A stretch of DNA of 64,000 bases from Gymnodinialimonas sp. 202GB13-11 (GCF_040932485.1 NZ_JBFRBH010000001.1:1984001-2048000), one strand, 5' to 3'; positions 44,501 to 52,495 are shown, numbered from the stretch's first letter. Notes: generated from the sequence alone by a model not told the origin. Program-made: numbers and translations.

Positions 44501-45045
44501 CGCCCGAGCCGCTGTTTGACGAACCCGCGATTGTGACCATCGCACCGCAAGCCCCGCCGCCGGTTGTGCGGATCGACACCGGCAATTGCGCGCCTCTTGG
44601 CCCGGCAGAGGATGGCAGAGGGATCACGCCTGATCTGGAAGGCCGATCGCTTCTGTTCCCGGTTGAGGCCGGGGGCGAGATGAACCTGTCTGAATGCTGG
44701 TCCCATCTGCCGCAGGAATTGACCAATCTGGTCGAGGCTGTAGACCGCCCCCTTTTCGTCACGCCTGCCCCGGCCTATTCGACCACCATCCTCAGCACGT
44801 CACGGGCCCTGTCGCTGGACGTGTCGGCCCGTTCGGGCTGTGACGGCCAGTTGGTGGCCCAATTCGGCCAGACTTGGCGCGTGGCAGATCCGTTATCGGT
44901 TGATGGTGCATTGCGGTTTGGCGATGCGGGTGAGATCGATCAACCGTTGCGCGTGTGGCTGGCCACGGCAGATGCCAATACGACCTGCGACGCGCTCATC
45001 GAATTGCGCACAAGCGCGCCCAGTGGCGAAGGGATTGGAGAATAG
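41503..45045 (+). CDS. Transmembrane Ser/Thr kinase with coiled coil, beta-propeller and divergent four-Cys domain
   Basis: About 1180 residues. The kinase (about 30-315) has ASGGFGITY, Lys62, HRDIKPQN with Asp176, DFG from 194, and AGTFRVVTDGYSPHEFY; it is clearly a paralogue of the other kinase. One transmembrane helix (about 339-360), a very long Ala/Glu coiled coil (about 370-645), then WD40/PQQ-like beta-propeller blades (about 650-1010; VGLVDSTGGIALFD, RVFETDGRL, GVTLYD) and a degenerate four-Cys domain (1029-1180). ATG at 41503 or GTG at 41491. The propeller is absent from the first kinase, so the two may sense different things. Confidence 0.88.
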   Translation: MADETPTPRGPDAVTHQLPAGELPPGWKLLGGQYEIKRLIASGGFGITYLAQDTLERDVAVKECFPLGLAQRQAATHAVSATSAGTSEHFETARAQFLREARMLARLRHPNVVHVQTLFEENGTAYMAIDFIHGRDLQEEIVGADGAFSPHRVLELARDLLGALKYIHDQSVLHRDIKPQNIRIDRFGMPMLIDFGAARAETQARSRMAGTFRVVTDGYSPHEFYVSGAQQGPYSDLYALAATLHHVITGAAPIAADERASAIATGQPDPYQPIADAHPDHDGRLLHLIDRALRMTPGDRPKDAGAWLAALADAPTTMVTPMAAPVAEAPAPAPRSGRRFLGGALLGGVFAALVGAGIWSTQPAWLSPGMDEMMAEMGRLEAALAEAEAARGAAEAELSEMQAALNAAEENLARLETADGDMAATMAELEAARAARDAAAGQVAELERSLETLAVTQAALEDARAARDAATQRATDLAADNATATNRITELEALLAAAQAASNGLTQDAEATAAEIARLERELASERTRAAALANVDNDLTAAEAALAEAAEDIADLETRLAAALEAGEGSASMREEMDRLEGALEVSEAERARLLADLAEAEEAMGASDANASEIERLRGRIAELEAENANLAEALALTEAALADALGEGPMYLVETATLSAPNGTLSLLPRFSWDNATVGLVDSTGGIALFDRESGVYQAHLARGIPDEITRLGFSMEGGYAIATTGPGTPNRLYDIANRREILRFEPTTVTTANRAISRSETHFVYTRASVGGQTDIVLVDLANTTLGAPSEQILTSVPDGTSVRVTFAENADQITVITPSLVRVFETDGRLSRTAGNRIGPFVAMSPMGGDQGLLILRNDGGVTLYDNALDQRELADFPPSSPYTRYRLSGDRLSFMRASGTAWEIIDLVGRNIRGSGSLPEGTADAFISVSSDGQMLFVGAAGGNTAQLIDVATGGALHDFGEAAQGYFSFDNSHIAVGIPDQPQATIFRREGSPPEPLFDEPAIVTIAPQAPPPVVRIDTGNCAPLGPAEDGRGITPDLEGRSLLFPVEAGGEMNLSECWSHLPQELTNLVEAVDRPLFVTPAPAYSTTILSTSRALSLDVSARSGCDGQLVAQFGQTWRVADPLSVDGALRFGDAGEIDQPLRVWLATADANTTCDALIELRTSAPSGEGIGE

Positions 45046-45047
45046 GG

Positions 45048-46004
45048 TCAGGTGGCGAGCAGATAGATGCTCGACGCGATGATCCAGATCGACGCCAGCG
45101 TCTTGAGCCAAAGCGAGCCAAGCAAAGACGCAATGCCTTTGGCTAGGAACCCGCCGACAATGGCGCCGGGCACGGCGATCAGGGCAATCTCCAGCCGGAC
45201 CAATTCGTTGAAGTAGCCATCCCAGAAGCCGGTGATCACGCAGATGACACTGACCCAGACGGCCACGGCTATGGCCACTTTCGTTGGGAAGCGGCGCAGG
45301 ATCAGGTAGATGGCAAGGAATTCACCGATCCCGACCGAGAAAAGCGCCGTGACGGCCCCGCCTATGACGCCCAAGCCCATTAGCACCCACAACTCTCCGG
45401 GGGAGACCCAAAGCTTTCGGTCCTTCGCCGCCTGACGGCGCTGCACCCAAGTGAAGATCAGAAGCGTCACGCCAAGGGCGAGTGAGAATATCTTGAAGTA
45501 AAACAGCAGTTGCGCGCCCTCGACCTCGATAAAGGCTTGGGTCAGGAGAAGCGCGGGAATGCCCGTGGCCAGCGGCGCAAAGGTAAGCGCGGCAAGCGTC
45601 TGGCTAGAGACTTTCTCATCCCAGGCGAGGCCGTCTTTCACGAAGATCGAATACGCCCATGTCAGTGCCCCGATAGACATGCCGAAGCATTGGATGGTGA
45701 AGGAGACGGCCACGGATTCCTCAGGCTTCAGCGTGGCGATCCTGAGCAGTTCCGACGGGATCATGATGCCGCCGTCTTGCAGGGCCGCGAAAACGGGCAC
45801 GAAGACCACACCACCGCCGGTGCCCGTTGCATTGGCGATGATCGCGCCCATGATGCCGACGGGAAAGAAGAACCAAAGGCCCATCAAGACGTCGAGGGTC
45901 ACCTCACTTTCCTGAAACAGCAGATAATATGCGCCCGCCAGCAGCAGAAGGTGGATCGGAATCCACGCCTTGATGACCGGCTTCATGGCGGAGCTGTGCA
46001 TCAT
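45048..46004 (-). CDS. TauE/SafE family membrane permease
   Basis: A 318-residue protein with about eight helices, two halves related by repeat (GIMGAIIANATGTGGGVVFVPVF and GLGVIGGAVTALFSVGIGEF). The family exports sulfite, sulfoacetate or similar anions, but the substrate here is not evident. The start touches the previous gene's stop, so it is the last gene of the FHA/PP2C operon and abuts the convergent kinase gene. Confidence 0.88.
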   Translation of the reverse strand: MMHSSAMKPVIKAWIPIHLLLLAGAYYLLFQESEVTLDVLMGLWFFFPVGIMGAIIANATGTGGGVVFVPVFAALQDGGIMIPSELLRIATLKPEESVAVSFTIQCFGMSIGALTWAYSIFVKDGLAWDEKVSSQTLAALTFAPLATGIPALLLTQAFIEVEGAQLLFYFKIFSLALGVTLLIFTWVQRRQAAKDRKLWVSPGELWVLMGLGVIGGAVTALFSVGIGEFLAIYLILRRFPTKVAIAVAVWVSVICVITGFWDGYFNELVRLEIALIAVPGAIVGGFLAKGIASLLGSLWLKTLASIWIIASSIYLLAT

Positions 46005-46489
46005 CAGAGCTTGCCGAACTGGCCGCCCTTAAAGCGCCAGCGCACGAAGATCGCCTGCATCGGTCCAAGCAGGGCAAGAAAAGACGGGATGAACACGCAT
46101 GTGAAATGGAGAGTAGCAAGGCCGATGGCCGTGGTGCTTGAGAAATCCACAAGCGGTGCCGATTGGCCTTCGACCGAGACCGGCAGCCACGGGATCAGGC
46201 CCGCACGGGCGACGGCGAAGACGATGCCGAATTCGACCCATGAGAAGAAGAATTGATAGGCAAAGGGCCAGTCCCGGTCCCACCGGGTGGTCTGGATGAA
46301 GATGTAGATCGGGTCGAGCAACAGGCCAAGGCCGGTGATCGTGACCAGGAACAGCAGGAACGGCATGGCGATGTCATAATCCCATTTCCATCCAGCAAGG
46401 ATGAAAACGAAGGCCAACGTGACCGGCACACCGATGAAAAGAAACAGGAAAAGGCGGGTTTGCAGCCGTCCGGCGAGGGTGAGGATCAT
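46004..46489 (-). CDS. Integral membrane protein of unknown function
   Basis: A 161-residue protein with about four helices and no motif I know (RLFLFLFIGVPVTLAFVFIL at the start, then WDYDIAMPFLLFLV). The start at 46489 has AAGGAG eight bases upstream; a longer frame antisense to other signal is not supported. It lies 13 bp after the FHA-flavoprotein gene and overlaps tauE by one base, so the pair may form one transport or membrane unit. Confidence 0.7.
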   Translation of the reverse strand: MILTLAGRLQTRLFLFLFIGVPVTLAFVFILAGWKWDYDIAMPFLLFLVTITGLGLLLDPIYIFIQTTRWDRDWPFAYQFFFSWVEFGIVFAVARAGLIPWLPVSVEGQSAPLVDFSSTTAIGLATLHFTCVFIPSFLALLGPMQAIFVRWRFKGGQFGKL

Positions 46490-46502
46490 ATCGCGTTCTC
46501 CT

Positions 46503-48512
46503 TCACGGCCGGGCGCCGACCATCCACTTTGTCCACCCCCCGAAGGACCGGAATGGCCCAAGGTTGCGGACTTTGTGGATGCGTTCTGTGACAAGATGAT
46601 CGACGGATCGGATGGCGGAATATTGCAGGCCAAGGAAGCTATCGACCGCGAGGTAAGGCCCGCCCGTAGTGATCGTGCCGGCGGCGTAAACGCGGCCTTG
46701 ATTGTTCCGCAGCCCCTCGATCTCAAAGTCATTGGTGCAGCGCAGGCCTGTGGCCCCGCCCTTCTGCGGCCCCTGTTCGGTGACGCGATAGCCGTGGTTG
46801 CGCGGCAGATGGTAAGTGTCGAGCAGGTCGGCCAGGAACGGCGAGCGCCGGATATCGGCAATCAGGCCGGTGCAATCGATCAGGTAATCGGCGTTCAGGA
46901 CCTCCTCGTTGCCCTCGACCGTGTTGATCGAGACCTGCACGCCGTCGGGCTGATCGGGCCCCGGCGAAGGCAGCGGCTGCAGGTCTGAGATGTTGCCATA
47001 GACGGGCCTGTACCACCCCTCCTCCGCGCCGCGTTCGGCGATGGCGATCCAGTCGGAACGTTCGGCCGTGGTCGTCCCGCCAAGCTGCGATAGCATCACG
47101 CCGCGATCTTCCTCGCCGGCATTCTCGTATTCGACCCGCAGGTCGCCGCCCCAACAGCTTTTCGGCCAGTTGAAGGGCTGGATTTCCACATTGTTGCGCA
47201 CCAACCGGCGCGCTTTGCGGAAAACCGCCCCATCGCGAGGCCCGATCGGCGTGCGCATCGAGTGCAGGATGCGGATCTGCGGGTTCTTGGCCCGCGCCTC
47301 GTAAAGCCGCTGGATGATGCGAGAGGCCACGATGCCCCTACCCCGCACCACAACCTGAACGGGGCCACCGCGCCGTTCGGCCTCCACATACATCTGATCG
47401 TGTGGCTCATAAGCATTGGCGACCTGCGCGCGACTGTCGGGGTGATTGGTGATAAACGTCTGAAAATCATCGACAAATCGTGTGGCCGGATAGCCTGTCG
47501 CCAGATGCACGACATCTGCGATGAGATAGCGATTGCGTGCCTCACCCTGCGCCTCACCACCCCAGAGCTTGTAGGCCACAGCATAGCGCCCATCGCTCGT
47601 CTTGCGCAGACCAAGCACCTGCGCCTTCACGAACATCTCGGGCCAGCCGATACGTTTGGCCTCGATATCGAGGCTGTCGAACACATCGCCCGCGCGCGGC
47701 GTGTAGCTTTCCGAAAGCGTCGGCTCACCGAAGACCTGGAAAATGCCCTTCACGCCGATGCCTTTGCCGACCTCGCGCAAAGCATAGCCCGGAAAGCCCC
47801 AGATATTGTCAGGGCGGCTGAGGGAGTTGGAGCGCAGGCGTTCATGGTCGGGGATCTGGGAGTTCTTGCAGTAGCGCTGGTAGGTCCGGTAGCAGACCTC
47901 TTCCGTCCCTATCGCCCTGATATCGCTGGCGGAAATGCCGTAGCAGCGCAGGTGGTCGACCCAGACAAAGCTTCCCAACCCGCCGCCCACGGCACAGAAT
48001 TTGACCTCTTCCACCGGGTGGCCAGAGGCGCGCAATGCTTCGATCCCCACGATATCTTTGCCAGCAAACTCCATCTCCGGGAACGTCCGGCGCGACGGCG
48101 GCGGGGCATCGTCATCGGTGATGACCAATCGGCTGACGAGGGAGGCATCCACCTCCACCCCGGCAATGCGCGTGGCACTGGCCGCGCTTTCCGCCGGAGC
48201 CAGCAATTCCAGCAACCAACCGGGGATGGAAACCTGATCGCCCACCTCCAGCACTTGCTCGGCCACCCGCGTGCCGTTCACGTAAGTGCCATTGGTAGAG
48301 CCCTCGTCGCGCACCTGCACATCCTCGGCGCTCAGCACAATCGACATATGCTTGCGGCTGACCGCATCGCCGGTAAGCGGAACATCAGCCTCATCGGTTT
48401 TGCCAACCAAAAAAGCACCGGGTTCTTCACATAGAAGAATGCGCGACGAGCCCATCGTGTTGCCGTCTATGCCAATCTGGCGAACGCGGAAGCGGACCGG
48501 AAAAGTAATCAT
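46503..48512 (-). CDS. FHA domain fused to a flavoprotein (FAD/NAD(P)-binding) domain
   Basis: A 669-residue fusion. The N-terminal FHA domain (about 25-103) has VGKTDEADVPL, SRKH (52-55) and GSTNGTYVNG, the phospho-threonine-binding loops. From about 170 a Rossmann-type CAVGGGLGSF opens a region with further oxidoreductase-like motifs: LATGYPATRFVDD, a central RGRGIVASRIIQRL, and DCTGLIADIRRSPFLA followed by VYAAGTITTGGPYLAVDSFLG near the end. This resembles flavin monooxygenase or lysine-hydroxylase-like folds, but I cannot name the substrate. A phospho-dependent recruitment of a redox enzyme is implied. Third-to-last gene of the operon. Confidence 0.82.
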   Translation of the reverse strand: MITFPVRFRVRQIGIDGNTMGSSRILLCEEPGAFLVGKTDEADVPLTGDAVSRKHMSIVLSAEDVQVRDEGSTNGTYVNGTRVAEQVLEVGDQVSIPGWLLELLAPAESAASATRIAGVEVDASLVSRLVITDDDAPPPSRRTFPEMEFAGKDIVGIEALRASGHPVEEVKFCAVGGGLGSFVWVDHLRCYGISASDIRAIGTEEVCYRTYQRYCKNSQIPDHERLRSNSLSRPDNIWGFPGYALREVGKGIGVKGIFQVFGEPTLSESYTPRAGDVFDSLDIEAKRIGWPEMFVKAQVLGLRKTSDGRYAVAYKLWGGEAQGEARNRYLIADVVHLATGYPATRFVDDFQTFITNHPDSRAQVANAYEPHDQMYVEAERRGGPVQVVVRGRGIVASRIIQRLYEARAKNPQIRILHSMRTPIGPRDGAVFRKARRLVRNNVEIQPFNWPKSCWGGDLRVEYENAGEEDRGVMLSQLGGTTTAERSDWIAIAERGAEEGWYRPVYGNISDLQPLPSPGPDQPDGVQVSINTVEGNEEVLNADYLIDCTGLIADIRRSPFLADLLDTYHLPRNHGYRVTEQGPQKGGATGLRCTNDFEIEGLRNNQGRVYAAGTITTGGPYLAVDSFLGLQYSAIRSVDHLVTERIHKVRNLGPFRSFGGWTKWMVGARP

Positions 48513-48521
48513 ATCAGCCCC

Positions 48522-49385
48522 TTACGAGTGCACCCAGTACGATGTTCCATCCCCAAGGCGTTGCCCGCAATAGCGGCAATTCTCGCCTGGCAGATAAGGG
48601 TTGAGTTGGCGGCAGTCGCGGTTCGTGCAGCTCAAGCCCTTGCCCTCTTCCGCGGACATGATTCGCAGGAGCTGCCCACGAATGTCCAGCGTGGCGAGGT
48701 GATCCATCTGCACCGCTTCACCTTCATCGAGGGTGCGACGGTTGTGTTCGACCTCATTGCTCATGCCGCAAATGGCTTCAACGCCGCCCGCGCCATCTGG
48801 ACCGACCATCACCAAAACCTGCGCACCTTCCGCCTTTGCGGCCTCCAGCGCCTGCGCTGCGCGGCCTTTGCGCCGGCGCATCAAAACCTCAGGGCCGTTG
48901 GCGACCAAGGCAATCGACACACCGTCCAGGTCAAGCGCCTTGAGCCCGCCTGTCGACGTGCTGTCGTAAACGAGATGCAGGGGCTGCCCGATGGCATCGA
49001 CTTGCGCTTCCTTGGGCGAGCAAACTGTTAAACGCAGGCCTACCGTTTCAAACGCACGCATCGCGCCGGGTGCCATGCGCACGGTGCCGCCGCGCCCCAA
49101 TGGCACGGGTGCAGAGCCTTCCTGCCCGATCTGGGCCACGCCATTGGACGACAGGTCCGTCACAACCAACCCACCATCGCCGGATGGCGTGATCGTCAGA
49201 TGCTGGCGCGAAAGTGTGCCGTAGCCTTCGCCGAAATGGACAACGCGCCCGTCACCCGCGCTGACACGGCCCACATTATCGGCGCCGAAACGGCCGATCT
49301 CCACCGGAAGGCGCAGGGTTTCGGTCGCCAGAAGGACATTGCCCCCGGTCACTTGCCGAATTGAAAGCTCCACATCATCGGTCAT
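48522..49385 (-). CDS. FHA domain protein with C-terminal zinc ribbon
   Basis: A 287-residue protein. FHA-like region about 26-115 with IGRFGADN, TLSRQHLTI (His62) and DLSSNG. The last 35 residues have four Cys (253, 258, 270, 273; SCTNRDC, NCRYCG), a zinc-ribbon pattern also used in many FHA/kinase-linked adaptors. The middle part is acidic and helical. It lies 9 bp before the FHA-flavoprotein gene. It probably binds phospho-Thr on a kinase or phosphatase partner. Confidence 0.8.
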   Translation of the reverse strand: MTDDVELSIRQVTGGNVLLATETLRLPVEIGRFGADNVGRVSAGDGRVVHFGEGYGTLSRQHLTITPSGDGGLVVTDLSSNGVAQIGQEGSAPVPLGRGGTVRMAPGAMRAFETVGLRLTVCSPKEAQVDAIGQPLHLVYDSTSTGGLKALDLDGVSIALVANGPEVLMRRRKGRAAQALEAAKAEGAQVLVMVGPDGAGGVEAICGMSNEVEHNRRTLDEGEAVQMDHLATLDIRGQLLRIMSAEEGKGLSCTNRDCRQLNPYLPGENCRYCGQRLGDGTSYWVHS

Positions 49386-49427
49386 CTTGGTGTTGGTCCC
49401 CGTGGTCCGTGTCTTCGGTGTGTTCTG

Positions 49428-51848
49428 TTATCTGCGACGTTGCAGGATGGTCACCGTTCCATCCGGTTGTCGAATGATGGCAAAGCATTGCTGTGCTTGG
49501 CAAATTCTTTGAATGCTGCCCGTGAAGGGCGGTAACATCGGCAGCACATTGGCCCCATCTTCTGCGCCAATGGCAGGGTCGATCAGGGGGGCGGAGGGCG
49601 TGCGCGGGGCCATCTGGGTCGCGCGGTCATCTTCGCCGATTTGCGGGCTGGTCGGTTCAACGCCAATCGGCGCGCGTGGAAGGGTTTGCGGGGCAAGCGG
49701 CACGGGCTGCGGGGCGGGTGCCGGCGCGGGCGCTGCATCCTCACCGCCGGAAGGCGCACTCAGACCCTCGCTGAGCGTTCCAACCCCGGGCACGGCACTA
49801 GGTTCGGGCGTTTCGACTTCTTGCGGTTGAGGCGAAGCTGGCGCAGGCGTGGGTGCTGGAGCGGGTGCGGGCGAAGGGGTCGGTGTTGGTGCAGGAGCAG
49901 GCTGCGGCGCGACGCTCGGTGCTTCGGGCGCTCCCTCTCCGATTGCAGGCGTCGTATCGGTCAGCGCAGATGGCTGAGTTTGCCCAAGACTGGTGCCTTG
50001 GGTCGAGCCTGTTTGCGCCCCGCCAACGGCAGGCGCATTGGGTACGACCTGAACGGGGGCAAGCACCTCCGCGCCATCTTCTGCGGGGCCTTCGGTTGGC
50101 GCAGGCGTCTGTTGCACATCTGCGCCCAGATCGCCGTCTAGCGTGGAGCCTTCGGTGCCACGATCCGCTGCGCCCGCATCGGGTGTATCGCTGTCCGGCG
50201 TATCACCGCCGCGCACGGGCTGTGGCGATTGTGGCTCCTCCGCCGGGGTCGCTTCCTCATCAAGAACCGGTTCTTCACTGCCCAGTTCGGTGCTTTCAGG
50301 CGTGTCTTCCGTGGGTGAGGCTTCCGCCCCCGCCGGGGCAGTTTCAGCGGCTTCTGTGTCTGCCGGACCCTCAGAGGGGTCAGCCTCTGCCTCTGCTTCG
50401 ACGTCACCGTCCTCGGTTTGAGACGCTGGGGCAGAGCTGGTTTCAGGGTCGGTTCCTTCCGTTTCTGACGCAGCAACGGCCTCTTCCTCAGCGGGATTGG
50501 CCTCCAAGGCCGGGTCTTCAGCAGGGGTCGTATCTTCGGGGCTTTCAGCAGCGGGCACATCGGCGTCAGGGACGGCCTCGGGCGCGTCTTCCTCATCCGC
50601 TGCCGGTGTTGCAGGATCATCTTCGAGCAGCGTGTCAGGCGCTGGGTCCAAGGTTTCGAGTGTGGCAGGATCCGTATCTTCGACGGGGTCAACCTCGGCT
50701 GAGGCAGCCTCATCACTGGGTAGGGAGTCATCGGGAACACGCGCCTCGTCCTCAGCCACAGGCGTTTCATCCGCCGTGGGCGTGATCGTGTCTTGCTCGC
50801 TCGGCAGGCCGAAAATCAGCCCAAGTGCCAGTGCCGCCCCGCCGAGAAGGGCCGCAGGCACCAGCAGACTTCGTCGTTTTTCGGGCGGGTCAGGCTCAGA
50901 TGGCTCCTCAGGCACGGCACTGGCCGTCGCCGCCCCGCCGCCGGTCGCCGCAGCTGCCGTGGCTCCGGCAACGGCGCGCTCGCCATCAGCATTTGCAGTG
51001 CCGGTTGCGGCCGCGATTCCGCCGCCGCCACCCATGCCTTGGGTCAATTGCAGCACCATGATCGCGGTGTTGTCCTGCGCCGGATCATCCAGATCAAACA
51101 GCGCCTGCATCAGGGCATCCGCAATCTCGCGGCTGCTCGCTTCCGCGCCAAGCCCTTCCAAAACCTTCACAATTTCAGCTTCATCAAGGTATTGCAGCCC
51201 GTCCGAGGCCTGGATCAGCACGTCGCCCGGATCGAGCACGGTAGCCGTCTTTGGCACATCCATCGACTTCACGCTGCGCCCCATCAGAACCGAGGTGAGC
51301 GCGTTACGATCCGGATGATTTGCGGCTTCTTCTTCCGTCAACTCGCCTGATTTCGCCATCTGGTCGATGATCGGCGCCATCGAATGATCTTCGTTGAGCT
51401 GCTTCAGCTTACCTTCCCGCCAAAGGTACAGCGGGCTGTCCCCTACGGAAGCCCAGTAAAGGCGATCCTCAAACAGGACCGTGGCAAGAAACGTCGCCCC
51501 CATGCCTTGCAACCGGCGATCATCGGCAGCGCGATCCTTGAGAACATCATTGGCCGTCTCGATGGCCGAGGTCAGCTCGGACTGGAGGGTTTGTTCCAGC
51601 GCCGCGCCGTCATGCATCAGGAATTTCAGGTGACTGACCGCGTCGATCACCACAAGGCGGCTGGCGAGATCCCCCGCCGCATGGCCGCCCATACCGTCTG
51701 CCAGCACGGCAAAGCCGCGATCCATCCCGCCATGGAAATCGGCAAGCAGCGTGTCCTCCTGATAAGGGCGTTTGCCCTGCCAGAGGGCCGTGGCGACGTC
51801 ATATCCGATGGCGGTGCTGTCCCCGCCCGTGCCCTGCGGGGCGCTCAT
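49428..51848 (-). CDS. PP2C Ser/Thr phosphatase with transmembrane helix and long acidic/proline-rich tail
   Basis: About 806 residues. The PP2C domain (about 10-270) has the metal-binding Asp residues (RPYQEDT; VLADGMGGHAAGD with Asp51; DGLQYL with Asp216; QDNTAIM with Asp259). After a linker, one helix (about 327-347) leads to about 430 residues rich in Glu, Asp, Pro, Ala and Thr, probably outside the membrane, and an ordered end with CQAQQC and a hydrophobic strand FAIIRQPDGTVTIL. The start at 51848 overlaps the FHA gene by 4 bp. It would reverse the kinases' phosphorylation. Confidence 0.88.
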   Translation of the reverse strand: MSAPQGTGGDSTAIGYDVATALWQGKRPYQEDTLLADFHGGMDRGFAVLADGMGGHAAGDLASRLVVIDAVSHLKFLMHDGAALEQTLQSELTSAIETANDVLKDRAADDRRLQGMGATFLATVLFEDRLYWASVGDSPLYLWREGKLKQLNEDHSMAPIIDQMAKSGELTEEEAANHPDRNALTSVLMGRSVKSMDVPKTATVLDPGDVLIQASDGLQYLDEAEIVKVLEGLGAEASSREIADALMQALFDLDDPAQDNTAIMVLQLTQGMGGGGGIAAATGTANADGERAVAGATAAAATGGGAATASAVPEEPSEPDPPEKRRSLLVPAALLGGAALALGLIFGLPSEQDTITPTADETPVAEDEARVPDDSLPSDEAASAEVDPVEDTDPATLETLDPAPDTLLEDDPATPAADEEDAPEAVPDADVPAAESPEDTTPAEDPALEANPAEEEAVAASETEGTDPETSSAPASQTEDGDVEAEAEADPSEGPADTEAAETAPAGAEASPTEDTPESTELGSEEPVLDEEATPAEEPQSPQPVRGGDTPDSDTPDAGAADRGTEGSTLDGDLGADVQQTPAPTEGPAEDGAEVLAPVQVVPNAPAVGGAQTGSTQGTSLGQTQPSALTDTTPAIGEGAPEAPSVAPQPAPAPTPTPSPAPAPAPTPAPASPQPQEVETPEPSAVPGVGTLSEGLSAPSGGEDAAPAPAPAPQPVPLAPQTLPRAPIGVEPTSPQIGEDDRATQMAPRTPSAPLIDPAIGAEDGANVLPMLPPFTGSIQRICQAQQCFAIIRQPDGTVTILQRRR

Positions 51849-52495
51849 GCGTCGGCCCAATCGAAATCAGGGCCGCAGAGCGCGACAAACCGCAAGGCCG
51901 AGGCCCCAATGCGGATCGTGTCGCCGTGGGAGAGGCTTTCGGCGGTGAGCACAGGGGCGTCATTCAGGCGGACAAGGTTGGTTTTGCCGCCATGGCTGAG
52001 GTGAAAGCGTCGCGTTTCATGGTCGTACGTCACATAGGCATGGGCGTCTCGGCTGATCGTATCGTCGCCGAAATCGACCTGTGCGGCGTTCTCTGGCCCG
52101 CGCCCAACGGCGTTCATGCCCGCGCTCAACCCCACTGCCGCGCCGCGACCGGGCCCACTTGTCACCACAAGCCAGCCAACGACAGGCTGCGCATCCGGTT
52201 CTGCGGCCTCTGCCACCTCATCCACGCGCGATGCATTGCCATAACCATGAATGCGCGTCTTGGGGCGCGCGTGGCCGGAAGCATCCCGCCCCTTTTGCGC
52301 AGGCGGTGGATGCGGCGCTTCATCGGGGGTTGGATCATCCACCATCCGCGTGGACGCGCCCGTAGATTCCGCCGCTGGCACACCCAACGGCCGGGTCACG
52401 CCGGAGCTTGCGCCCGGTAAGGGCGGGGGTGTTGCGGGGCGCGGCGGGAGGCCGCCATCCAATTCGTCGTCCGTGAGGATGGGTTTCTTGGCCAT
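51845..52495 (-). CDS. FHA domain protein, first gene of the phospho-signalling operon
   Basis: About 216 residues. A disordered Pro/Ala-rich N-terminal half leads to an FHA domain (about 110-205) with AVGRGPENAAQVDFG, TISRDAHAYV and LVRLNDAPV. The SRDAH and N of the phospho-Thr pocket are kept. AAGGA lies before the ATG at 52495. The stop overlaps the PP2C start (ATGA), so the two are co-translated. It probably carries a phosphorylated partner to the phosphatase or kinase. Confidence 0.82.
   Translation of the reverse strand: MAKKPILTDDELDGGLPPRPATPPPLPGASSGVTRPLGVPAAESTGASTRMVDDPTPDEAPHPPPAQKGRDASGHARPKTRIHGYGNASRVDEVAEAAEPDAQPVVGWLVVTSGPGRGAAVGLSAGMNAVGRGPENAAQVDFGDDTISRDAHAYVTYDHETRRFHLSHGGKTNLVRLNDAPVLTAESLSHGDTIRIGASALRFVALCGPDFDWADA

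Noticed and set aside
38442-52495. Type VI secretion-associated phosphorylation locus
   Set aside because: Kinase, FHA and PP2C genes are present but no sheath, Hcp, VgrG, baseplate or membrane-complex gene is seen.
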